NCBI GenBank assembly: GCA_003993805.1
Contig: RSEF01000001.1
Coordinates: forward strand, 58,062,094-58,126,093
Direction: 5' to 3'
Length of the DNA: 64,000 nt
Source of the DNA: Himantopus leucocephalus
Taxonomy: Eukaryota > Chordata > Aves > Charadriiformes > Recurvirostridae
Part shown: one piece after another, positions 13,034 through 25,200 of the stretch
How the letters are laid out: every line of letters starts with the position of its first letter
Numbering within the stretch: position 1 is the stretch's first letter
Made by a program: the position numbers and the translations under genes
Notes under the pieces: generated by a model
The model's input: only the letters and a program-made list of their open reading frames with translations
Database searches by the model: none
What the model was told of the DNA's origin: nothing

Positions 13034-16000
13034 GAATTCTCTGCTTTTGAATCTACATATGCTCAAAATATATCTGCATGGCTAGTGCTTCACTTCATTC
13101 TCCGGCCAGTAAAAAGCATCTGGGACTTGACTTGGTGCTTTGTTTCACAGGGCATTGTGGTTAGCCCTGATGTTTGTACTACATATCACTGCTGTGTTTG
13201 CACTTACCTTTTACTGTACACATGTGAGCAAAAGGCTCAAAATCAGTGGAGGCAGGTTTAATGAGAATGCTCTTGATTTTGAAAATCAGAGTAGTAGCTA
13301 GTTGTTAAGAAAGAACACAATTTTAAACACAGTGCTTAACAGAACTGAAAGTAAGTTTTAAATCATCTCAGTGTTCTGAGTCTATTTTTGGATAGTAAAT
13401 GCTGTTCATATGTAGTAAAATGAATAAGACTGGAGTTACTGCTTAGTTTCCAAATCAGTAAGTGCCACTTAAGAAGACAGATCCAATCTTCTAATTTATT
13501 TTTTTTAAGAAATAGATATTGCTTCAAAGAAAGAAGTGTGACATGATGTTATTTATTGTGACAGAAACTGAGATATGAATCTATTGGATTTTGTATGAAC
13601 CTACATTCATTCTAGTGCAAGTCTGTTCTGCTTGCTTATAGAGACAGTGAGTCAAAAGCCAGAATATCCAATCCACAGAAATTCTAATAATCTTGCAATT
13701 TTTTTCTTTTAAGCACTTTCTGAAGTCACTTTTCAACGTAATGCTTAAAATATTTCTATCAGAACTTACTTCTGGACAGTTCAAATACTTCATCTTGGTT
13801 GGACTTCTTCATTTCACTGTATCTTGTTTTATTATTTTGATGTGTTTTGCTTTCTAGTTTTAATTTTTATGCTTTGAGTTATTTCTTACTGTTTGTATAT
13901 TACAGTAGCATTCATTGATGATGGGTATTACAGATGGTGTTTCAGTAATTGAAATGATAATTGTTTTTTGGCTTGCTCAGAGGCAACTGGTATTCTAATT
14001 GATAATTTGTATTCTATTTGATATGTTAGATTACATTTTTCAAAGTGTGAAGTCATTACAAAATAAAAAGCCAGGATATTCCACTCCAGATAAGGTCAGA
14101 TTTATTTTCTAAACAAAATTTTTGACAGCAGCTCTTGACTTTGGGGCAAATTTTTTTCCCTAATAAATTGACATTTTTTTGCTAAAGAAACATTCTACTG
14201 AAGATGTTTTATCAGCCTCAGTTTTTGATTTCTATTGTGTCTATCAGATTTCAGGATAAGGTATTCTTTCTCGCAGCTCTTTTCATACTGGGGCAAGCAA
14301 GGGAACTTTTTTTTTTCAGATAACTTCAGAACACATGTGGGTCTAATACCATTAAAAGTCCAATTGTAACAATAAATTAAATCCAAGTAGATACTAAGAC
14401 AAACAGAAAGATAAAAATAATAAACACAACAAGAACAAAAATGCAGGCAGCCCCCATAAGAATTCAGTCAGCTAGGATGGTGACAAACACCACTGCAGCT
14501 TGCTGGGTGAGCAGAAGGGGGGCAGGAACTGAATAATGAATTGTTAGACTGAAATAAAAATACAAGACTTACAAATTAATTAAATTAGACATTTTGGGGC
14601 AGGGAAAAGTTCCATTTACTCACCTGGGCTCATATGAATTGCATAGACAGCGCCTTGCGTTTGCCACCATGGTCCTGCAACATGCTCGTGACAATCACCA
14701 ATAAGTCAACAGCAACCAAAGAGAGCCTTATATTCACTTAGCTAAGCTTTTCTCTTCACTTATGCCTAAGGAAGACAAGTGGTTTTTCAGACTGTTGTGG
14801 AGGCCATTAAAGTAGGACTATTATGACTCTCTCCAAGACATTTTCATGACTTCAGGTTGTTACCCTGCATCTCTGTGAGCACGACGGGAGTTTTTCAGTC
14901 ATGCTAGATAATCACTGTTGAACGCCAGCTTGTTGTAATTTAATAAACCGCCTTCGGGGCTATAAAAACAACCCTGTGATGGTGGGCTTAAGGTAAGCAT
15001 GATCTTTCTATTCCTTAGGACTTTGACAGACTTAAATTAACACTGCCTCTGAATGCAGTTATACCACAGGTAATGTAGCCACTTTTATAGGGAAGAATAA
15101 ACTATTCTGGCCTAAAGCACGTTTGCAAGTGTAAACCTATGTCCCCCCTGGAGTCTGCAGCCCTTTAACTGTTCATTTCTAAATTGGTGCAGACACAGCT
15201 GCATAAACCCAGTGTGTACACAAGCCCTTCTTCATGGAGTCCTGGTTCTAGTTCAGACATGCTTTTGATCACAGTTCAAAATGCAGATCCTAACACCACC
15301 AGTGACTGGCAGGCGTGGGATGATGCTACCCTCCTCCCATTGAAGGAGGCTAATTGAAAAAAAAAGAATGCAGTGACAAGTAATACACGTTTGTGAAGAT
15401 TTATTTTGCTGATACAAAGGGGCTGTACAGTGATGCTCTTACAGAAGTGATAAACATGAGACCTAGAAAGCAACTGAAGTGGAAAAAGATGCAACATACA
15501 GAGAAAAATAATGCAGTATTGTTTCCTGCAGCCTTTGCTTGAAGTAGGGACCTCAAGCAGGTGATTTAGGAGGGAGATCCCTGATTCACTAGAAAATTGC
15601 CTGAAGAGCTGGCAAATGCAATGAGGAGGCAGAGCCCATCTACAAGTATCTTGGGGCAAACGAAATTACAAGGGAAAGAACAAAACCAGAAACATTGTAC
15701 CACTGTGTAAATCCTTGTCGAAGTCACAGTGCTATTTCTTGAAAATTTCTTAATGTGCATTTGAGGTCTTCATTTCTGGAAAAGAGAAAGAAATGAAGAA
15801 GGAATGACCATGGATGATTGGAGGTATACAGCAGCTTATTGGGGAGAAGCAACAGTGTAAACCTGGACTCCTAAATGTGGGAATAGAAACAACAGAGAGG
15901 GATATGATAGAGCTCTGTAGTATCATAAATGGAATAGAGAAGTAAAGGGAAGTGGTTGCTGATGATCTCTTCCAATACAAAACTTCAGGGATGACATGTC

Positions 16001-17629
16001 TCAGACAACAAAAAAGAGCTATTCCTTCACAGGCTGTATATTTAAGCTCTGTAGTTTCTTTCCATGGGAAACTTCATATGCTGAAAACTTTGTATGCTAA
16101 AAATTTATGTAAATTCAAAGCCGGCTGCATAAAATTTTTGCTAGAAAATGGGAATAAAAGTAACATTTAGGAAAGTTTCTGAAACTACTATGGGTATTGA
16201 AAATCCTGTCATCTTTCCAATATTTGGGAAGGAGCGGGGGGCAAGACTGTGCAAAGCCTGAGAAAACTGAACATGTGTAACTTGTCAAAACACCCAGTAT
16301 TAGTCTTTCTCTCCAGCCAGTCGAGTTCCAGGGAAGTTCTGTAACTAGTAGCTTTTCTGTTTGCTTATTTAAAGGTTTGCAGTTGTGGGGTTTTTTACAT
16401 CTGATGTAATCGGAAGTGTTTCAACATTTTTCAAAGCTATACTTGAAGCATAATCTGGGCTTAGATACGATTTAATGAATCATTTGTTACCAATGGCAAG
16501 GGACTTGATGCTGTGTTAGAGAGGGGATATTTAAACTTCTGAAAAATGATTTAATCTAATGTGGGAATCCTAATGCTGTTGTAACATTTTTTTCCCCAAG
16601 GTGCAGAGAAAGATAGCCATGCTTTTCTGGATGTATTTGTTATCTAAGCAGGGCATAGGGTGGGAAAAAAAAAAAGGAAACTGCCTTTAGACTGTGCTTT
16701 CAGGCATGTGTACATAGGGCACCAGGTGAATTTTTCCTCTCATGCTCATTCATTTCCACCTAGGATTCAGAGCAAGCAGAAGAGTCCATCATGGCATCAA
16801 GCATAGCTGTCTCTCTGCTGAGTCTCAGATGAAACTGGGTTTGCCTGAGAAACCTTTTATATTGCTTGCCTTTTCTGAGCTCCCCCTTATCAAGGCTGGC
16901 TTCAAAATGTGAAAAAGCTGAAGCTGTCTTCAGAGCATCATTGACTTTAATGGGAAATGTGGCAATTTGGCACAAGGTGAGGAAAGGGTGCTTAGCTTTT
17001 TAAGGCGGGCAAATTAGCTCACTTCCTCTTTTCGTGGGTGTAAAAGTTGAAAGGAACTAAATATGTAATTTGCCCATTTATACACTGCACCTTAAAGCCT
17101 CATTTTCTGCTCTCTGCCCATGCTTCCAAAGTGCTTCCTTATGACCTTGCTTAACTGCACCTTGATGACTGCTGCTTTACTTCTTGTGGCCCTAGATGAC
17201 ACTGCAGCTGAGATTTTCTTCCTCACCTCTTGCTCTGTGCGCCCCTGCACTTGCTCTGCTCTGAAAAGTGCCTTGAAGAAAGGGTCTACTTCAATCTGCT
17301 CCTAACGTCTCCGCATAGGGCTGAAGCAGAACAAAAAACCCACATAGAAGAGAGAAATAGCTGGAGTAATTTGTCTCCAACATGAGTACTGACACCCTGA
17401 TGGTGCCAAACCAAAAGGACTTACTGCACCTGCCAGCAGCAGTTTGTTATCCCAGAGAAGGTCTACAAAGTGGGTCAGGGCACTTGAGGCTAATTAAGCA
17501 CTGTTAGCTAATGGATTGTTTATACAGCTTTGTAACTCTGCATTGCATTATTATTGCTTATTCATGTTCGTGTTATTTCTGGCAAGAGACAGACGTATCA
17601 GGAAGGAACCTATAAATATACGCCTATAC

Positions 17630-17990
17630 CCCATAGCAGTACAGGGTGCAACAGAACTGGGGCTGACCCAAACCTGACGGTCGCTACAGGGGGGTGCCTC
17701 CCCAGGTGGAGAGGTGTCTCAGTCCCAGCACAGTATAATTTGGACACAGTGCCCTGCTGACCCCGGTTCTGGCGCTAGAGCCATCTCTTCCAGTACCAGA
17801 GCCACTGCGCTACTGCAGCCACACTGGATGAGGTCCACAGGGTGCAGATGTTGCTCCGTGCAGATGTACGTGGTGCGCAACACTTGCCAGGGCTAGGACA
17901 TTACCAAAGCAGATGCCCCATCAGATGCCTTGGCAGAGTGACTTCTGAGTGGCGCAGGATGTGGTCGTTCGTCACTGTAACATCTGACAA
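17630..17990. other. Moderately GC-rich patch, unidentified
   Basis: A stretch of several hundred bases that is visibly richer in G and C than its surroundings, with overlapping open frames of 60-68 codons but no splice-site arrangement or domain that I recognise. It could be a decayed interspersed element or a short regulatory segment upstream of ANO4 exon A. I cannot assign it. Confidence 0.3.
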
Positions 17991-20900
17991 GCCAACAAAA
18001 CAAGTATCACTGTCACATAAGACTTTGCATGCAAGCACACTGTAGTGTTTTCTACTTTTAGTAATTTGTCTCCCCTTTTTCGTCTTTATGTTTGATTTTA
18101 TTACTTCCTGACTTGGAAGTACCTTAACACTCTACTTCTAATATTTTCATATGTAGGTTTTATCTGGAGCATTATAAATTCTTTAGTGTCATAAGCATAC
18201 TACCACTTTATAAGAGGCAAAATATGCTCAATGTAGAAGAAATTCTGCTTCGGAAAAAATTATTATAAGAAGACATAGCTGGGAGCAATAAAAGTTAGCC
18301 AGAAGCAGGATAGAGGCTGCTCTTCCCTGCTGGCAAACTGCACAGCTGAGATGTGTTGGTAGGAAGGGAGCGAAGGTGTTTTACTTTCATGAAACTGCAA
18401 GCTCAAACATAAGCATCAGAGGAGAACAAAAGGGCAGCAAGAAGAGCAGCTCTTCATGGAGACAAGAAGCTTGTATGAGGAAAAAAGATAGAAATATAGG
18501 CAAGGAAGAGAAAGGCGTGCGAAGATTTGAAATTACAGAGAAGGATTTTTGCTGCATGCAGGAAAGGAAAAGAGCTGAGTGATACATACAATACTTGAAG
18601 GCTCAAATCTCGTCCAGCTTCAAAACACTAAACTTCTACTTCCCACTCTTAAATACTTGGTTTGCGGCCAGCCAGGTGCAGGTGACTGAGCCCTGTCCAG
18701 AAGCCAGTCCTCCAAAGTGAACTGTAGCTGTGGCTATGGGCCTGTATTTACGTCTTTCACTTGCATTTGCACTACAGCCCTGGGTCAAAATGATGCTCGT
18801 GATCCATAATATTAAGGCAGAGTGAGAGGCAGGAGAAACTCCTGGGTTTCGTAGCATCTATACTGCCTGTCAGAGCATGCCAGCGGACTCATACCCAGCT
18901 ACTGAGGCTGCCGATATCACTTAAATATGACTATTCTGCAGGGACAGGTACAGTCCGAAGCCACGTAGCCAGGCATGCAACGGCACTGGGATTTTGATGT
19001 CAGCAACTATATGGCTAAGCCTGAAGGCAGGAGAAAAACTCCCTCAAACACAGTTAATTGAAGACCCAGTCTGCAGTGCACTGCTGGAGAACTTGTCTGT
19101 CTTTCTAGATGTCTTGTGTGGGTATTGTCATGCTGCAGAAAGTAATTGATGTAAACTTTAACATCTCTGCGCAGTTCTATCACATCTCTGACCCACAAAC
19201 TCCGGGATTAATCAGCAGCGTGGGTTATTTGCAGGAAGAATAGGGGGAGTTTACTCTAGAATCTGCTTAGTGTCGATAGTTCACCAGGTTTTCATCTTCC
19301 ATAAGTTACATGCGCTATTCCCAATAGCTTTTCTACTTCTGATTCCCCTTCCCTTTGTCTCTGTTTTTCTGCGTGTTATCTGGGGATGTATTTTCAACTG
19401 CCTATATGTCTTTTAAGAGTTCTTTCGCCCACATGAAAACAAGATAATACTGCAGCTTACTGCAATATTACTGTCTTACATTTTTGAAGACTTCTAGTTT
19501 AACAAAAGAAATGTACATAGAAAAGCAAAGTCTTTCTCTGGAAAAATCTGAAATAGTGATTAAATAAGGACACGTACATCTTTGTCCTGTGCCTGGTTCT
19601 CATGAAAATAATGGAAATTCACTCTCCTAGTCAAGAGAATGTCTTATGTGAAGAAAATAATTGTAGGAGAGTGGGGTGAAGAACTCCCAAACATATTGAA
19701 TATATTGGTGACACACCTTTAGTGTAAACTATGGTAGGTTTTGAGCACTTTTATGTTTTAAATATGTCCAAAGAATAATCTGTAAAATTTACGATAATGC
19801 TGGCACATTCTTCCTCATGTAGTTTGATGTTATAATTTTATAGCACCTCTCTTTAGTGGAAGGAACAAAAGGTTGCATATAACCAGAGTCAAGCTGTTGA
19901 TTGAACATAATTTTGGATGTGATCAATCTGCAAATTTTGCATTTGTTAGGAATAATTATCTGGCTGCAGTATTCTTTATTTTAATGTCTGAAAAAAAGTG
20001 CGGCACAAATAGTTTAGGAAGCTGAGTCACAGCTGCACAAGAGTTTATAGACTGTTTTCGGAACACAAAGAAGTAATTTACTTGAACCTCAGAGAAATGT
20101 AGCAGTCAGTTTATGTTTGAACCAGTTCCTAAAATAGATCCCTCATTTCATGACCAAATGAAAGCACAGTCTTACTGAGATCCAGCTAATATGTGCCCAT
20201 GCCCGGTTCACATTTAGTGTTGGTAGAATAACTTACTGACTTCATTGTAAGCTTCAGAGGGATGGTTGTTTTAAATGATACAACAACCTGTGGTGATGCT
20301 AAAAGGAAAGAGTTGTAGTTAATTATTTAATACTTTAGGGATAATTGCACAGTATTTTGAGCATCACGACGTTCTAGTGACTGCACAAGAAGGAAAGCGT
20401 TCATTTTACAGCTGGGGCTTAGCTTCTCACTGTTTGAAGCCCCTTATGTGTTGTCCAGGCACGCTTCTTGTCATTCTGCTCGTGCTGTGCTGCCTTTCCC
20501 AAGATGAATCAACTGAATAAGGTGACTGGGATTTGCTGTCTGTGCTAAAGAAGAAGTGATTTCAACAGTCTTTAGAAACAGCCGGCAGGTACATTAGCCC
20601 TGTAACTGGAAGGTATGTGAGCAGTTGCTGCAGGAGAGTCTCGTCCTTTCACGTTTCCTGCAGATCAGTTCTGGGGAAGTGCAGCAAAATCAGGTAGCGA
20701 GCATGCAGCTTCAATTGCGAACGCACAAAGCCATCTTAAAGGAGAGCAATTTGCACAGCTTTTCCTCACGTGTGCAACCCCACTGTTTTCACCATTTGTC
20801 TACAAAAGCGGCTCCTCTCTTCCCCTTGGTAGTATATTATGGATTGAAGTGTATTAACATTTAAGTCTCAAAACATCTTCCATGACCTGGAGGTTCACAT

Positions 20901-22090
20901 GCATTGACTTTCAGTGGAACTAGAAGAGCAGAGTCATTAAGGCATTCTTGGACATTTTAGCGAAGGATTCCTTTCGCAGAAAAGAGCAGTCTAATCAATG
21001 ATGTCTAATGATTTTGAGTGACTGAGACTTACAATGTGCTTCCAGTATCCACATTTCCAGTTTTTAGGGTCTGCTTTTCCATCTGCTTCTCAGTTTGCTC
21101 ATTTATATCTTGTTAGGGTTTTTCAGTTGTTTTTTAAAACAAAGAGTGGTTGCTGATAAAAGCAGTAAGTCACAATTAAATTAAGTGTAAAACAGTAGTG
21201 TAGAATTATCATTGAGCTTTGTTGCCCAAAAGGGATTGTCTAAAAGTTTTACCAGAGTATGCTGAGAGTAATTCAGATGAAGTTGGAGCAATTGCATCAA
21301 TGTGAACATAAGGAAGTAAGAATCAGCATTTTTTACTGTAAGATAGTATTTCTTTCTAAGACTGTACAATAGACACATAGGAAATTTCAACTTTGCTTTT
21401 CTCTTAGGAAAAGTAAAGCCTGTTTTTCATCACAATTTCTATTTAAAAATTGTCTATGTGACAAATTTGAGAATGTTCGGTGTGAAAGACAATTTCCAGT
21501 GTTGTAGGTAATGTTTCATGGGGCTGGTGAAAGTGGAATTGGTTTTCAAGCTTAAGGTCGTGTTATTGTTGCTTGTAGACTTACTCTTTTCCCTGAAACA
21601 GACCTCTACTTTTTCTTTAAAAGCTAGTTACTACCTGAGGTGTAGCATCTTTTCCATATGATGAGATTTCCTAACGCTTCTGAGTCCTCAGAAGAAAAGA
21701 AACCATTATTGCCAAGTTCTAGTCCATCAATCAGAAAACTGCCATTTAATAAACTCTATGGTAGTTACCTCATTAATATCATCCCGTGTGAACTGTGTGG
21801 GGTTTTTTAAGGAATGGAAGGTAATTCCTCCTGCAGGCCAGTAATGCAGTAAACCATGACTGTGTATTAATTTAAATACCTGTTAGTGTGGCTGACTGAT
21901 GTCTGCAGCACAGCAGCAAAGATGTTCGCATTTTTCATTGTCATAGAAAATTCATGTTTTTACAGTTTTCTTTTTTCTTCTTCTTCAAGAAGAGTGCTAC
22001 AGCTTCATTTTAAACCCTGGATATTTTTATATTTTAGTTATTCTATGCTGGTCTCTTGTATCTAACAGTACTAATTCTTATTCCTGTCAG

Positions 22091-22227
22091 GTATAAGTTT
22101 ATCTATTCATGGGGCTGAAAAGCGTGCACAAATCTGTCAGAGGAGAACTGCAGCAAGCTACCCAGTGTCACAGCGTCCGCCCGTGGTCGGGCGTCCTTCA
22201 CTCCCACAAGTCAGAAGGTCAATAAAA
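22091..22227 (+). other. ANO4: ANO4 exon A, part upstream of the start codon (5' UTR or possible N-terminal extension)
   Basis: A pyrimidine-rich tract ends in TTATTCCTGTCAG at 22090, a good 3' splice site with a plausible branch region (TACTAAT at about 22068) just upstream. I infer that this exon begins at 22091 and is preceded by at least one more exon, which I could not locate. An alternative acceptor is the CTGTCAG ending at 22140. The segment is locally richer in G and C than its surroundings. It contains an ATG at 22109 in another frame (see the upstream ORF) and has no stop codon in the ANO4 frame. Transcript data would be needed to fix the exon start. Confidence 0.6.
22109..22225 (+). 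promoter_or_regulatory. Upstream ORF (38 codons) ending 2 nt before the ANO4 start codon
   Basis: An ATG at 22109-22111 opens a 38-codon frame, +2 relative to ANO4, that terminates at TAA 22223-22225. Only two bases (AA) separate that stop from the ANO4 ATG at 22228. The ATG context is moderate (T at -3, G at +4). If exon A begins at or before 22091, every ANO4 mRNA carrying this exon has this uORF. Known behaviour of uORFs suggests it would lower initiation at the main AUG or act by leaky scanning or reinitiation; that effect is inference. The uORF peptide resembles nothing I recognise. Confidence 0.55.
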
Positions 22228-22297
22228 ATGGAAGCCTCGTCTTCTGGATCTAGTATTTCAGCAGTCACTGGTGGAAAAGCAAAAACCCATCAGCCAG
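22228..22297 (+). CDS. ANO4: ANO4 coding exon A (start codon, residues 1-23 plus first base of codon 24)
   Basis: The ATG at 22228-22230 has a strong context (A at -3, G at +4). It opens 23 codons beginning MEASSSGSS and ending KTHQP, then one base (G, 22297) of codon 24. The donor is G|GTAACA at 22298. The start MEASSSG and the sense of the following segment (a short Gly/Ser/Thr/Lys linker ending in H-x-P-E) match the ANO4 N-terminus known from mammals; the middle is diverged and a few residues longer. This region is cytoplasmic and predicted to be unstructured. The exon lies far from the next one (about 18.2 kb intron), which is normal for this large neuronal gene. The frame is open upstream of the ATG to the 3' splice site, so a longer N-terminus is not excluded. 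Confidence 0.9.
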
Positions 22298-25200
22298 GTA
22301 ACAGATTTGGCTTGACACCTTTTACAGTTCCATTTCTTGTGTAATGTGCCATGATGTTGTGAAGCTGATGTCAATAGTATCAGATCATGCTTGCATGGAG
22401 GTCAATCTGTTGATCATCAGAGCTATTGACTGATGTTTTGTTTATGTTTGGTATGTTAGTTATAGATTACAGGGAGTAACAACATTTGGGACAGCTGAGA
22501 GTGGGAAATAAAAATGTAAGTTTAATCATAAAAAAACCATACAACATATAGCGGTGTCCAAAATGTTAATGCAGCTTTGGGCTGTTGTTTTTTAATACTG
22601 CTCCCCTTATGTATGTTTAATTGTGATAAGCCCTGAGCTAACGGCAAAGCTCTAGAGGCTCCACGCATCCCCTGTGGAACTCACTAATGTTGGTTTTGAA
22701 CAAAGGCACAATCCAGGGCGTAGATCAAAGTCTTGTTGCTAGAATGCAAACAAAAACTCTAGATCCGAAGGAGATTTTATAACATACATTAACTGGTTAA
22801 CAAAATGAAACTTTTTAAAAGAAAGCCAGAATCTCCTGGGAACCATCAAATTCTAATTGACATCATGAGTTCATCCCTTGTTATGTTAATTGCCAGAGCT
22901 ATTTTAGAAGTATCTTTTCTTATAACAGGGGAGTACATTTGTGCTGGCCACGTTCAGTCATTCTTCACAGTGAAAATTAAACTCCAAATTTCTTTCCTGA
23001 GTAGGGCAAATTAAGGCTGCCCATGAAGTCAGTTTTGTGGCTTCTATATTGAAGGGTCTCAATAATCTTCCAGTGTTGCTGCTGAGGAAAGGGCATGATG
23101 CACCCTGGATGCAGCTACCTGGATGCAGCGGGGCAGAGTCTACTTGTGTGAGACAGACAGTTCTGCCTGCAGACCCTTAGCGTGCTTCCATTACCTTGCA
23201 GACCTAGTAAATTACTTAGTTTTTGTAGAAGTTGGAAATTTAGATTATTTATTGTGGGTTGCTATGCAGGTCTACTGCCATGAGTTTCATGCACCCATAC
23301 TGTTTAGTCACCATAATCTTTGTCAACATAGATTAATTAAGAATTTACAGTGACTCATAACCATATGCTTTGTTTATTTCAGTTCCTCTGTTCACTTGTT
23401 TGTCCTTCTATTTTTTCAGTTTCTATGTTTTTTCTTTGAAGTACAGAAATTACTACTAAAGAAATGTTGTTGATGCTAAAGATATATAATCATGACTGCA
23501 GGATGTTAAAAGATTGACAAATAAAGCCTGCATCACAGTTTGTGAAAAAAAGTACCTTGACCATGCACAATAACTATATTCATTTTGAGCTGTTACATGT
23601 TCTACATCTATATGTTGATAGATATAGCCTGTGCATTAATACTAAGTAATGTACAAGCAATATATGCTGGCGTCTGATTGAGAAAAGAGATCCCTTTTTA
23701 GGCAGACCACAGAGGTTTCCTAAAATGGAGTTCATTATTGAGCATCGTTTGGATGATGATTCTCTGAGGAATTTAGCTTTCAGTACAGTCATACGAGATT
23801 AGTTTTGTCTATCATATTCTGCTCTTCAGACAATAACAGCACCTGCTACCTACAGAGAACATGCTTGGCAGCTTGTTTCAAGGAGGCATTTGGTATTATG
23901 AGCTTCACTGAAGTGAAGAGGAGTTAATAGTCGCCAGAACCTTAAAGGCTGCAGATTTTTAGAAATATGTTGTATGACAGGACCCTTCTCTTAACCAACT
24001 TACAGTGTCATTGCTTCATCTGTTTCATGATGCTTTTTATGATTTGGGTCTGACTTTTTAATTCTCTATAAGAACATTAAATTTGTCTCTGTGTCGAGGT
24101 TAAATTACAACCATTGGAGCTATATGCAAGTAGAGTCTAAGAAAGATTATGGTCAGGCAGCAATCATAATAAACATCACTCCTAAGAGAAAATTTTAGTT
24201 TAAACCTAAAATCATATGTTATTCATTCTTAGTCAGCCACAAATTAGCAGGTGCGGCTTTGTAAATAATTTGCCTAATACACTAGTTGACCAATGGCAGT
24301 ACTTTATCTAAGGCTGTACATTATAAATAGTTTAGTGCTTTAGAGAGAAAATGTTCTGATGTATATTAATTACTCAGGTAACGGATTTTACACCACTATT
24401 TTCCAAGCTATTCTCCTGCTATTGCATACAGTAAATTCCTCAGGTTTTTGTTCAGTCTAATTTTAAATAGCTCATACAATTTGGGTTCTTCCTTCTATCG
24501 CAATGCTGTTACCACAACCATGTAGGTCTCACTGTTGGAGTAGTATAAATTATACTCAGTCTGAAATTTCCTTTGTCCAGTTAAAAACTACTCCGAACAT
24601 GAAGACAGTCTGGTGTAATAGGTTGTACGGAAGGTTGTTCTGAGGATTTAAAATGGCATTTCTAATTCTTATCAAGCAGAGAGTCTAGAACCATGGCAAG
24701 GAAAGATCCTTGATAAAATGACAGAGTTACAAATGAGTGTGTTTTTTCCCTCTGACAAGACACGGCTTCTGTTTTCTGCATACCACTTTGTTTCCCTTGG
24801 CCGCTTTTCTTCTTTCCAGAATGACACCTTTTATTATTTATCATGAATTCTTTTTAAGTGACAGCTGTTTCCTTTGACTGAAGGTCATAGGTAGCAACTT
24901 GCTAAGGAGGAGGAACTGGAGATATTGTTCAGTGTTCGGGCACTCCTTTTCAGCTTACTCCCCTGCCAGTTTTATTTGTAACTGGGAAGGAGCCTAAAGC
25001 TGCTGACTTCTGCTGTTCCTCTGGGTGCTAGAGTGGCTAGCGAGTAGTAAGTTGTCTGTAATAAGCCTTTTAAAAAAAAGAATTCTTTATAAAATTGTCT
25101 TGTGCAAGCTTGCAAAGAAGTACTGCTCAGCCACAAGTAGAACCACAGCTTCTGAGCTCTGATTTTAAGCAGATCAGAAGGTATTGAGTAACTGAAAAAA

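Larger units (their letters stand above)
1..22090. other. Non-coding region upstream of the first recognised ANO4 exon
   Basis: About 22 kb with no coding exon I can recognise on either strand. It may be 5' flank, or first intron(s) of ANO4, because exon A has an upstream 3' splice site and so needs an earlier exon. It is AT-rich with scattered T-rich and A-rich tracts, a short (CCCA)n run near 713-727, a T/G-rich stretch at 10081-10215, the assembly gap, a GC-rich 154-bp duplication and a moderately GC-rich patch at about 17630-17990. No CpG island comparable to a housekeeping promoter was seen. Open frames here are short and lack splice-site or family support. Confidence 0.6.

Noticed and set aside
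14961..14968. TATAAAAA after a GC-rich CCGCCTTCGGGGC stretch upstream of ANO4 exon A
   Set aside because: Considered as a promoter or LTR remnant, but no element ends, target duplication or associated exon could be shown.
15276..15659. A 127-codon - strand open frame
   Set aside because: Cys/Leu/Phe-rich chance translation of AT-rich DNA, with no domain or conserved pattern that I recognise.
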